This document shows positions 37,212 to 47,638 of a stretch of 64,000 nt of DNA, one piece after another. Every line of letters starts with the position of its first letter. Position 1 is the stretch's first letter. The notes below the pieces were generated by a model, which worked only from the letters and a program-made list of their open reading frames with translations, made no database searches and was not told where the DNA came from. A program made the position numbers and the translations under genes. This stretch comes from Kryptolebias marmoratus (taxonomy: Eukaryota > Chordata > Actinopteri > Cyprinodontiformes > Rivulidae): positions 8,772,111-8,836,110 of the forward strand of contig NC_051450.1 in the NCBI RefSeq assembly GCF_001649575.2, written 5' to 3'.

Positions 37212-37738
37212 CAGGGGTGTCAAACTCAGTGACGCAAGGGGGCCGAAATTAAAAATTTGGTCCTAGCCAAGGGCCAATCACGATCAATATTTATTAAAAA
37301 ATACATAAATTAACCTTGGTTTTAGATGTATTATATCAAATCATTCATATAGAAATATCAATTACCTTTTCCCAGTTACAGATTATACAGAATTTAGACT
37401 TTAATGAACACAGACAAATAGATCAAACTTCAAAAAGCACATCATTAGCAGTCATTTCTTACACCTCACTTTAAATTATTTTTTTTACATTAAAACAGAT
37501 TTTTTTTAAAAAAGCCATCAACAAAAACCTGATCATACAGAAATTAAAACTATATATTGTTGGCTTCTAAGTCACCGTCAAGAGAAAACTTCACTAATTA
37601 GGCTCAGTTTTTTAAAGCAAAATAAGAATCCAAGACTAGAGGGCCGGACTGAATGAAATTTAAAAGTTATCTTGGGGGCCGGATGAAATGTTACAGAGGG
37701 CCGGATCTGGCCCGTGGGCCTTGAGTTTGACACGTGTG
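37212..37738 (+). mobile_element. hAT MITE, CAGGGGTGTCAAACTCA family, full copy
   Basis: The ends are CAGGGGTGTCAAACTCA and TTGAGTTTGACACGTGTG, inverted repeats typical of a hAT family widespread in vertebrates. The flanks GTTTAGAC (37204-37211) and GTCTAGAA (37739-37746) agree at 6 of 8, a plausible aged duplication. The right part has GGGCCGGATCTGGCCCG, shared with the fragments at 5577-6570 and the inverted copy at 52731-53340. It has no transposase. Confidence 0.8.
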
Positions 37739-38338
37739 GTCTAGAACAAGAACAAGAACCCTCTCCAAGTGGATATTTATTTGCAGCTCTTTCTTCCTTC
37801 TCTGAAGCTCTGACGTCATTTGAATAAAAGCTTCCATAGAGACTGGAAGCTCTAGCAATGCCCGGGAGTCAACATGGGCCACATCTGAAATGGATTTCAG
37901 ATTGAGAGGAAAAGAAAAATTGCCTATTCAACTAGTGTTTGTGTGACTTAAGTCACGGTTGCGTGCGTACCGCAAAAAGAGGGCACATCACAGCAAGACG
38001 GCTTCAGACGGTCTTGTTGCGTTCCATTTGCTCCTTTCCTTGCGTCGTGCAGCTATATTTACCATGTCTGTGTTTTCCTTTTAGAGCCTTAAATGTACCC
38101 GAACAAGTCGAACATGTTGTCATCCGCTCAGCTCCGAGTCAACATGTAATATTTAACAAACTCATGTGAAACCTCCCTGAAACATTTTTTTTTTCTTTCC
38201 AGCTTTGATGAATTATTCCTCATTCCATTTTCCCCTTTTTATTTATTTATTTTTATTTTTTTCAAACTTGTATTTATTTCTTCCATTCGAGACACGTTCA
38301 CCTTCCTGTACCGACAGGACGTAAAAATAGTGTCTTAA

Positions 38339-38371
38339 TTTTTTTTTTTTTTTTTGTGTGTGTGTGTGTGT
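38339..38371 (+). repeat. drosha: T17(GT)8 tract at an exon acceptor
   Basis: A run of 17 T is followed by eight GT units and then TTCCGCAG, which ends at 38378 where exon 5 begins. The tract serves as the polypyrimidine region of that acceptor. Length variation here could change inclusion of the exon. Confidence 0.9.
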
Positions 38372-38378
38372 TCCGCAG

Positions 38379-38520
38379 CTTCTCCGCAGCTCGTTGGTGA
38401 ACAATCGAACTCAAGCCAAAGTGGCCGAGGAGCTGGGCATGCAGGAGTTCGCCATAACCAACGACAAAACCAAGCGGCCCGTAGCGCTGCGGACCAAGAC
38501 CCTGGCTGACTTGTTGGAGT
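38379..38520 (+). CDS. drosha: drosha exon 5 of 10 visible: RNase IIIb catalytic Asp/Glu
   Basis: The 142-nt exon starts LLRSSLVNNRTQAKVAEELG, continues MQEFAITNDKTKRPVALRTK and ends TLADLLE plus the first base of a Ser codon, human 1176-1223. ADLLE holds the Asp and Glu equivalent to human D1219 and E1222, the second half of the metal-binding site (E1222Q is the classic RNase IIIb-dead mutant). Both are present. Phe replaces the Tyr of human QEYAI. Donor is GTACGT. A second AG 11 nt into the exon (CTTCTCCGCAG) would shift the frame if used. Confidence 0.98.
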
Positions 38521-41500
38521 GTACGTAACGCATTAACCTTTCGACCCGCTTACAGTCGCACAAAGATGAATCACAAGACAGTCCTCAGACCTTTTTTTAT
38601 TTTCCCCCGTCTTTCACGAAAGCAGTCTAAGCTGACAGCACGTTTTTGGAGTCTTTGTTCTCTTTGTGTTCCATGTCAAACGCAGTCACTTCTCTCCTGA
38701 AGAGACTGAAAAATGCTTCTTATGTGTTTAACATGACTGAAGTATCCATTGATGTTTTTTTACTCTTCCACCAGCCCCAGCTGCCACATCTCCTTTAGTT
38801 AATTACCTAATAATAAGCTTGCGCTTTTCCTGCACTCAAACACATATTTTCAAATCTACAGAACCGTCAACGAAGTCGAATGAGACTACAGACGTCAGAT
38901 TTGGCTGCTCGAGAGAGAAAGAGTCAGTTTCTGGTTGAGTTGAGACTTTTGGCCTTCCGGGGCTTTTGTAAATTAGAGGAAACTGAATGTCACAGTCATA
39001 GATTTCCAAAAATGAAACAAAATATCTCTGAAATATGGGTACTGCTGTAAGCTGGTGAACATGAACAAGATTGGGTCCAGTTAGTTTTCTTTAGAAGCTC
39101 GGATCGGACCAAAGATTTCTAAAATTAGACGTTTTCTCGACATTTAAGCACTGATAAAGCATTTGAACTGACTAAAATTTAGGAATAGTGAGAATAATAG
39201 TAGGATTTAAGACAAACTAAGGTTCAGTTCAGCTCTACTAAAAGCATAAAAAGTACACCCTTAGATATTCCGTAGTTTTAGACTGAGAAAATGGGAAAAG
39301 TGACATTTTTCACATTTTTTTCATAACTCGTGTAAAAACTAATATGTCTGAAATCGTTTGAAACCCTTTGAGGCCAGCTGTCATTTTCAAAATCATCTTA
39401 TACAGATCTCCAATGAGGAGCTCATGATTATAAAAGAAACACTTTAGATGCATTTTAAGATACCTCTTTCCTTTATATTTGCTGCAGTCGTGCTAAAATG
39501 TAGTATCTCGTTGGGCTGCAACTGTTGGAGACTAGTTGGTACCTCAAACTTGACTCAGTACTACAAGAAAATATTCAAGTTTTCAGTTCCAACCTCACTG
39601 GATTCTGAGTATTTGTGACCAAGTGCCCAGCAAGCTGCGTGGTTACTTGCATGGCTGGTAAAACTATACTGTAGGCCGCGCACATTATTTCATTACTCAC
39701 CTCTGCCCATACCTTATACCTCAGCAGCTGCCGACGTTTAGGATTTCAAAGGGAAATGAAGTGTTTTTGATGGTAACATAAATCAAAAGAAAGTCATAAA
39801 AGACAAAAAATTAATTTAACTAATTCAAAATTGACAATCAAAGATCAAAAAAAATCAATCTGGTCTCTTTGGTATTTTTCGTGATCGCTCAGAAGTGTGC
39901 CGTATCGAGAGCCAAACACAGGAACACCAACAAGGCAGGAAATACCAAACACAGACAGCGTGGACGTGAAATGGTTCAGTTTGTTGTAAACCAACCAAAA
40001 AATTCCAACAGCTGAGTCCTTCTACAGCTTCGTGAAGGACAAGAAAGTTGGACGGATGTCCCGTTGTGAAATGTAGGGCTCAAGTTCCCGACAGCATCAC
40101 TCCAAACCAGTGTGGACCAGTTTTTTGATAACGATTATTTATCATCTATGTGGTTTTCTGTCGAAGGGGAGCTCTCTTTGCTGGTGTCCAAAGCCAGCTC
40201 TTGCGCTCTTGAGACATTTTGGGGACGCCTGTGACAAAACAGAGACGGGTTCAAGACACTCGTGACGACTCTGATTGTTTTGAGAGAAAGGTTGTCGGGT
40301 ATATTGAGGAATTGAGACCGTCACAAGAGAGTTTGGAGACTCAGTCGTCGGCAGTCACAGCCCAGGGAAACACTACCTTAAGGTGTAGGTTGTCCCAGTT
40401 CTTTTTTTTGTCAAATAAAAATTGGTGAAGTCGCAGAGCTATGTCTCTCTACAAACGGCATACTCTCATGCTTGCATTTTTAACCATTCCAATTGTCTAA
40501 AATGTTTTTAACCAAGAAAATACTAAAGTTTGCGAACAAGGTATCAAATACTAGAAAATAAAACGCGTCACAACTGTTTAAGTGACAGGAATCAGCTCCC
40601 ATTGGTTACCTAGTCCTTCTCGAAGCGGCGTCCTGGGCTAGGATTTTAGCCTCTATCTTTTTTTTTTTACTTTTTGGTCCAGGGGGACACTTGAATTTCA
40701 GAGGCAGGGGTTCAGTTTTACCTCGTTATGAACTTACAGATAAATAAGTAAAAGGTAAAATGCTTCCCTTTATATTAAGGAACCCATCACACTAAAACCA
40801 GGCAGCTTAATAACATTGGCCGACGATAACTCGTACCAAAAATGGCGCATTTAAAGGCTTTTTTGGGACACATTTACCAAATCAAGATGCTTCAATCCCT
40901 TCCTTTTGCCAGTCGTAGCGTGTTTAACATCAATGTCTTTAAACTCTGAGCTAGACTTGCACGCGGCGACCACTAATACCTCCCAGGTGATAACTTTGCA
41001 GGCTGCACCATTAAGGGACATTAAAGCGAGGCCCGCAGGCCATATTGGACCACAGGTTCTGATAATCACAAGTTTCTGGGATCATTAGGCTACTATATTA
41101 TATTTGACGGGGCCACACAGCGGGACGTGGAGCGAGCTGCCAGCTGCCTCTCAGACAGGTGAAATCGATCAATCTTTCCTTGTTTCGGTCCCAGACTCAT
41201 TGCTGTCAGTTTCGGAGCCTTCTCCCGCTCGCGGGGCTGTGGCCAGTAAAATAAAAGGAAATCACTTTTTAAAAAAAAGAAACAATAAACCCGTTTTACA
41301 GTACTACTCACCATCAGGGCCCATTTCTGGCTGAGATTTAAATCAAATATTGCACTTTGTGAGAACAGAAAGATCAGTACCCAACAATCCCCTACGATTT
41401 ATCAGCAATTGAACATTATTTGTCAAGATTTGACTTTAACAGTTGAATATTCAGGAAAAATAGTGGGTTTTACCTTTAAGATATGGTAGAACCCGTTCAG

Positions 41501-42516
41501 TTACTTATGCCTGAGCTCATTATTACTTATGCCTGATCTCAGCCAGATCTCGTGCTGAGAGTACGCTCAGCTACTACCACATCAAGCTTTAGCTCAAGGT
41601 CATTCAGCTGTGGTGCCATTTTGACTTGGGCGGACTCCAAAGTGAATCGGTTGCACGTCTGCATCCATCTAAGAGTCTTATTACAAGCTGTCGAGTGGTT
41701 CATGAGATATGTTGCTTATAGACCAATGTAGATCCACGGAATGGTAGAATAAGGAGGCAAAATGTGGAAAAACAAGTAAAAATTAAAAAAAAAAAGAGAG
41801 AAACGAGACCAATGTCCTCCTGGTTAGCTTTCAGCCGACCGAACTTGACGCACGAATCCCAAAACAACGCGGAGCTTCATTTCATTTGCCTTTCAAATCG
41901 TTCCTCTGAGCTCGGGCCCCGGAGCAGAGTCGACGACACCGGCTGAGGACGAAGAGGGGGGGCAGCGCTGGAAATGAGCGCAGCTCCTCCGTATATGAAG
42001 CGCCGTGCCCCGCGGCTACAGCAGGCCCTCGCTGGCCTCCCGAGAATATTACCTACTATTCCCCGCTCGCGTCCCGCCGTCTTAAGTCACGGAGATGAGC
42101 GAACGTGGCGGCGGCTAATGGCGGGAAAACAAAAAGGGGGGGGCGAGAGATGAAAATGACCCCCAGCAACCTTCTGCTTACATTTCAGATCTTTTATTTT
42201 TATTTTTTCCCAGCTCACTTAGGCTGCAGCTTGACGTACAGTTTTATCTTCGAGACGGCGTGAATGTATCTCTGAACTCTGTGTGGCCCTCGCCGGGTCC
42301 ATTTCCCGTCAGATTAAAAAAATAAATAAATAAAAAGGCCGTTTTTTGGGAAAACTCTCACTGTGGAAAGCCACCGTCGTCGCCTGCCCTCCGGTTTTCA
42401 CCGTCAGCAGCGGAGAAAGTTCCGAACAAGCGCCTAATCGTGCTCGATCTCTTTTTTTTTTGTGTCGCTTCTCCCCGCACCTTCATAAATAAGTGCCCTT
42501 CTTTTGTCGTTCGCAG
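38521..42516 (+). other. drosha: drosha visible intron 5 (4.0 kb)
   Basis: Mostly A/T-rich unique-looking sequence. The last 700 bp (about 41800-42480) become distinctly CpG-rich. I recognised no transposon ends and no exon here. Confidence 0.8.
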
Positions 42517-42599
42517 CTTTCATCGCCGCTCTCTACATCGACAAAGACCTGGAGTACGTTCACACCTTCATGAACGTCTGCTTTTTCCCTCGGCTGAAG
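42517..42599 (+). CDS. drosha: drosha exon 6 of 10 visible: end of RNase IIIb
   Basis: The exon completes a Ser codon and reads FIAALYIDKDLEYVHTFMNV then CFFPRLK, human about 1223-1250. This is the terminal helix of RNase IIIb just after the catalytic Glu, and it is identical to the human sequence as I recall it. Acceptor is GTTCGCAG, donor GTGAGC, ending in phase 0. It lies in the most GC-rich part of the window. Confidence 0.97.
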
Positions 42600-44159
42600 G
42601 TGAGCTCCTATTGATAGCCGTCCGCGCCGCCCGCGCCTGATCGATGAGCTGCCGAGCAGGGGGCACCTGAGGAGATGATGAGGACGGGAGCTAATGGCCG
42701 AGCCCTAATCGATGCGGGGCCTGAAGTGGTGCTTGGCTCCTGAATGCCTCTCATAATGGCGGCCCGGGCTGCTATTTTAGTCGTCTTTAATGGCAGCGGC
42801 GCAGGGATGCATGCATCGGCGGCGGCGGCGGGGGGGGGGGGGGGNNNNNNNNNNNNNNNNNNNNNNNNNNNNNNNNNNNNNNNNNNNNNNNNNNNNNNNN
42901 NNNNNNNNNNNNNNNNNNNNNNNNNNNNNNNNNNNNNNNNNNNNNNNNNNNNNNNNNNNNNNNNNNNNNNNNNNNNNNNNNNNNNNNNNNNNNNNNNNNN
43001 NNNNNNNNNNNNNNNNNNNNNNNNNNNNNNNNNNNNNNNNNNNNNNNNNNNNNNNTTTTTTTTTTTTTTTTTTTTTTAAATCCTCGAGCGTCCAAATTTA
43101 GAGAGAAAACACCCAAGATGGCTGTTTCCCCCCCGCGCGTAGCCACGCAGAGAGGAACCTCTCCTTGTGAAGTTCGCTGCGGCGGTCCGACACGCCGTGC
43201 TAATTGCTGTCTTGGTGCGCCTCTCCGGGGAGGACCCTCAGCTCTGGAGGAGCTGAGCTTTTGCGTCATGGCCGCCGCCAGAGAGCCCCTCATTTCCACT
43301 TCCAAGAGAAAAGTTGCGAAGCGGGCCGGCACGTCTCCTCACACGGCCTTCTGGAAAGACGGCGTTCGAGACACTGCGCCGCTTCGTCCAATTTAGATGG
43401 AAATAGAGAGGCGAAAACCGGGTGCACGAACGCTCCCCCTCTCCTTATGTTTGGGCTTCGCACATCTCCGCGCGATGGCGGCGGCGGCTCTTCTCGAAAC
43501 ATCCGAATTCCTCCGCTTCGGTGCTGAAGGAGTTGCGGAAGGCCCGCTCTCCTCCTCCTCCTCCCCTTCCCTCGGAGACGGCGAAAGTGGGATGGAGGGA
43601 ACAAAAAAGGAAAGTAGAGATGGAGAGTTCGGAGGCAGTAAAGCGAAAGCAAGGCGGGGGGAGCGCGAGCGGCAGAAGCACTCTTTGTAGAAAATTAATA
43701 GGAGCAGACAGTTCTGGATTCAAAGTCTGCCTTTTTATGACAAGACTGCTTCCCTGTTAATGGAAGGGCTTTTAGAAGTCCCCCTTGGATAAGAGAAATG
43801 TATCAGGGCTACACACCTGGGAGACTCCCAGACGCTCTTTATTTCCGGCCCGGGATTGGCTTTTGTCTTAAGTAGCCTGTGATTTGTACTCACCGCGAAG
43901 ACACAGATGGGAGACCAAGTCTGAGAGTGACCAAATAAGTGATTCCGAAAAAGAGAGTGTTAAAAAAAAAAAGGGAGGGGAAGGCAAAAAAATGAAATAA
44001 AAGCAAAAGCGGCTGAAGCAGACGGGTTGTAACAGCTGATTTTTATTTCTCGTGTCCGATTTCTTCGAAAGAATGGGGCGGGTTTGATAAGAAAAAAGAG
44101 AGGGGGCGATTTTTAAAGAAAAACAAACAAAAACAAAAAATGTGTTTTGTGTATTGCAG
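42600..44159 (+). other. drosha: drosha visible intron 6 (1.6 kb), CpG-rich
   Basis: It contains a 211-N gap and, at about 43080-43680, dense CpG with a CAAGATGGCTG motif, GGCGGC runs and overlapping open frames on both strands. The frames show no family I recognise and look like a by-product of high GC. The last 300 bp before the acceptor are A-rich. Confidence 0.75.
42845..43055. other. Assembly gap (211 N)
   Basis: Flanked by a G-run on the left and a T-run on the right, within the CpG-rich intron 6. Confidence 0.95.
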
Positions 44160-44263
44160 GAGTTCATTTTGAACCAGGACTGGAACGACCCCAAATCTCA
44201 GCTGCAGCAGTGCTGTTTGACCCTGAGAACAGAGGGCAAGGAGCCCGATATCCCGCTGTACAA
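44160..44263 (+). CDS. drosha: drosha exon 7 of 10 visible: entry to the dsRNA-binding domain
   Basis: It reads EFILNQDWNDPKSQLQQCCL, then TLRTEGKEPDIPLY and two bases of a Lys codon, human about 1251-1285. NDPKSQLQQ begins the first helix of the C-terminal dsRBD, which contacts the pri-miRNA stem and helps place the cut. The acceptor TGTGTATTGCAG follows an A-rich AAACAAAAACAAAAAA stretch, so its polypyrimidine tract is weak compared with the other exons. Donor is GTAAGA. Confidence 0.97.
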
Positions 44264-45778
44264 GTAAGAGCTCCGAAGAGACGTGGGGGGCGCTCTGATA
44301 CTCGCCGTTTGAGGCAACCGCCAATGTAAAGTTTCACATCAGCAGCACCTAACTGCTGTACAAAACCATCAGCCCAAGGTTTAAACCACAAACGCTAAGA
44401 GTTGGATTATAAAATGAAATAAATGGTTCGAAAAAGACTTTCGCTGTTTTAATTTTAGAAAAAAGGAGGGATGGTGGAAATCCAGCTTTACACAGAATGG
44501 ATTTGAGTTCAATCATAAATATATGAAATACCTGAAAATACCATGAAACCATTCAAAGCAATAAAAAAGCTGTTCTAAAGCTAGTTTTGATTAGCATTTA
44601 TCAATGAAACATGTTTAAGAGAGTGTAAAATAAAAGGAGCGGGTAAACTGGTCTTCTAGCTTTAATGAGCATCTGCTAATTCTTCAATGGTTGAAACTTT
44701 GACACAAAAACTGGATTCTGATTGGCTAAATCAGGCTAACCCAGTTTGTATTCATCTTCCTCAAACCGGGGCCGAGGTCTAGGCTTTGGGGAACGCCATT
44801 CCAGGAGCTTAACGTCGGCTCAGGCTTTGTTACGTTAAATTCTGTAAAAAATTTCAAAAATTTGTGTCATCTAACCATATGTGTTCCCCCATCAACAGAA
44901 TAACCTCATTTTTTAATGAAAAAATCAGAAGGCAATAGCATCTATAAAGCCATAAAAATACATGATGCTAGCTTTTTTTTTTTATAAGACCCTTCTCTGT
45001 CACAGGACCCTAAATGCTCGGAATGACCGCGTAAAGGTCGCCGCCATTGTGATAAATAAACACCCCTGCCGAGACCTCGTGTTTGACAAGAGGTCAAGGA
45101 GCGAGTGTCGTTTGGTAGCTCACTTTAGAGAGCTGCCATGAAGCGGCGCTCCTTGTTGCCGTGGAAACGTCCAAACAACCTTTTCTTAAAAAGGAGGTCA
45201 GTCAGAGGCACAAAGGCAATTTGAAACAGATCATTTCTGTTCACAGTGATGTCCCACAATCCAGCTCTCTCTCCAGGCCCTTCTTATTTATTTGAACATC
45301 TTCTCCTGTCTCCATGTTTTTTTTTTTTTTCTTTCTTTCCGCCCATTAAAAGCAGATACACGTGCGTACGTACATATAGTTATACCGCGTCTGCTGTCAA
45401 CGCTGCTGACCCCGAGGATGTGTTACGGGAAAAAAACAGAGCTCGGGGGGGGGGGGGCTCAAAGCGGCGCATCCACGGGGCGTACGGGGAAGAAAAAGCG
45501 ACGCCGCGGAGAAACGGGCAGCTTTTGCTACGCCCTGGAGTGTAGTTACCACTCGAGCTGCTCCCCGTCGCCGAATACTTCGATGGCGGCCGATATTCTC
45601 AAGTTCCTCATTGACCCCTCCCGTTGAGTCGATAAGTCGGGATCGTGCAAGTTTTACAGCGCTTCATGTTGGCGTCGGACCCATCGGGCGTTCTCCGAGG
45701 TCCATCTGAATTTGTTTACAAGCGATAAGGGCGGCGAAACCCCCGAGCGAGACAAGAGCGAGTCAGAGGCCGACTGAT

Positions 45779-45909
45779 GCCCCTTTTACACCGGCTCTTC
45801 TTCAGAAGTCCAGCTCTACTGTACTCGGCTCGGCTCGGCTCTATAAAGAATGCATCGCGTTCACACTGGCCAGTTTGTTCTGTAGCAGAGGAACGCCTCC
45901 ACGTGTTGC
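45779..45909 (+). repeat. Dispersed repeat end, GCCCCTTTTACAC family, copy 3
   Basis: GCCCCTTTTACACCGGCTCT and later CTACTGTACTCGGCTCGGCTC resemble the repeats at 5736 and 16575 but with more differences. It runs into the assembly gap, so its full extent is unknown. Confidence 0.5.
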
Positions 45910-46757
45910 NNNNNNNNNNNNNNNNNNNNNNNNNNNNNNNNNNNNNNNNNNNNNNNNNNNNNNNNNNNNNNNNNNNNNNNNNNNNNNNNNNNNNNNNNNN
46001 NNNNNNNNNNNNNNNNNNNNNNNNNNNNNNNNNNNNNNNNNNNNNNNNNNNNNNNNNNNNNNNNNNNNNNNNNNNNNNNNNNNNNNNNNNNNNNNNNNNN
46101 NNNNNNNNNNNNNNNNNNNNNNNNNNNNNNNNNNNNNNNNNNNNNNNNNNNNNNNNNNNNNNNNNNNNNNNNNNNNNNNNNNNNNNNNNNNNNNNNNNNN
46201 NNNNNNNNNNNNNNNNNNNNNNNNNNNNNNNNNNNNNNNNNNNNNNNNNNNNNNNNNNNNNNNNNNNNNNNNNNNNNNNNNNNNNNNNNNNNNNNNNNNN
46301 NNNNNNNNNNNNNNNNNNNNNNNNNNNNNNNNNNNNNNNNNNNNNNNNNNNNNNNNNNNNNNNNNNNNNNNNNNNNNNNNNNNNNNNNNNNNNNNNNNNN
46401 NNNNNNNNNNNNNNNNNNNNNNNNNNNNNNNNNNNNNNNNNNNNNNNNNNNNNNNNNNNNNNNNNNNNNNNNNNNNNNNNNNNNNNNNNNNNNNNNNNNN
46501 NNNNNNNNNNNNNNNNNNNNNNNNNNNNNNNNNNNNNNNNNNNNNNNNNNNNNNNNNNNNNNNNNNNNNNNNNNNNNNNNNNNNNNNNNNNNNNNNNNNN
46601 NNNNNNNNNNNNNNNNNNNNNNNNNNNNNNNNNNNNNNNNNNNNNNNNNNNNNNNNNNNNNNNNNNNNNNNNNNNNNNNNNNNNNNNNNNNNNNNNNNNN
46701 NNNNNNNNNNNNNNNNNNNNNNNNNNNNNNNNNNNNNNNNNNNNNNNNNNNNNNNNN
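45910..46757. other. Assembly gap (848 N)
   Basis: The largest gap. It may hide the remainder of the repeat that starts at 45779. Long open frames reported across it are artefacts. Confidence 0.95.
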
Positions 46758-47545
46758 TATTTACTCGTGCTCCCTCATTTGTAAGTGAGAAAGGGCATAC
46801 GAGGGGGGGGGGCTGCATTATTGATAAAGCGTCACAAGTGACCACACGGCATTAAAAATGGATTCCTCTCATGAAATAAGTAAATTGTCTGTGAATAATT
46901 TAGTTGTGTCGCAGCTCGGAGCCGCCATGTTTACGCTAATGTTAGCATTTCAAACAACTGAGTCCCTGCAGGAATGGAACAACGTTGACAGCTTGCTTTT
47001 TTTTTTCTTTTTTTTTTTTCCTCTTTCCTTTTTAAACGAGGTACATCTGTTAATTAGCAGCGCGGGATTAGACGCCCTCCCGCCGTCCCTTAGAGACGTC
47101 TCCGTCCCCCGTCTTCGGGTGTCATTCCACTCGTTTACCCTTCCGGTGCGCCGGCGACTCGTGAGCCTCTCCGTTGACATTCGTTTATTTTTTAAGTTCC
47201 CCTCCCAACATGTCACTTTTATATATTTATTTATTTTTGTTTATTTAACCAAGCGCAGCTTTGTGTATCTGAAGATGAGTACGGGGGGGGGCTTTAAAAG
47301 TTGTTTACGCGTCCCTCAGACGCTCGCTCGCAAAACGTAGCAAATCAAAGTGCTGCCCTTCGCCCTTTTTTTTTGCTTATATTTTCTGCCAATGGAGGAC
47401 TCGTTTTAACCTCCTTCGCTCTCGTTATTCCCCCCCGAACGTCCCTGAGTCCCCCCTCTCCCCCCCAACCCACACCTTTCGAGGCGTTTATTTTATTGAA
47501 TTTGATTTTCTTTTCCAATTCTGCGCTCTCTGTTTGAATCCGCAG

Positions 47546-47638
47546 GACCTTGCAGACGGTGGGGCCCTCGCACGCCCGCACGTACACGGTCGCCGTGTAC
47601 TTCAAAGGGGAGCGAATCGGCTGCGGCAAAGGCCCGAG
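47546..47638 (+). CDS. drosha: drosha exon 8 of 10 visible: dsRBD beta sheet
   Basis: It completes a Lys codon, then reads TLQTVGPSHARTYTVAVYFK and GERIGCGKGP plus two bases of a Ser codon, human about 1285-1316. GPSHARTYTVAV is the dsRBD loop and strand that enter the RNA minor groove, and GCGKGPS precedes the C-terminal helix as in other dsRBDs (G.G.S.K-like turn). Acceptor AATCCGCAG, donor GTGAGT. All residues match the human protein as I recall it. Confidence 0.97.

Larger units (their letters stand above)
34457..38378 (+). other. drosha: drosha visible intron 4 (3.9 kb)
   Basis: It contains the palindromic hAT MITE at 35812-36022, an AC microsatellite at 36735-36798, a full hAT MITE at 37212-37738, and a T17(GT)8 tract ending just before the acceptor. 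The stretch 34457-35800 is A/T-rich with repeated TTTTAAG/GCTGTTTTAA motifs near 35040-35170 and no coding signal. Confidence 0.85.
44264..47545 (+). other. drosha: drosha visible intron 7 (3.3 kb)
   Basis: It holds a diverged copy of the GCCCCTTTTACAC repeat at 45779 and the largest assembly gap (848 N). The rest is A/T-rich, with G- and C-runs near 45446 and 46803. No exon was recognised in the readable part. Confidence 0.75.

Noticed and set aside
43118..43760. Several 90-112 codon frames in the CpG-rich intron 6
   Set aside because: Open on both strands at once because stop codons are rare in GC-rich DNA; composition is Arg/Ser/Pro-rich without motifs.
45777..46855. Open frames of more than 320 codons on both strands
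   Set aside because: They are almost entirely N; the readable ends match no family and include a dispersed repeat.
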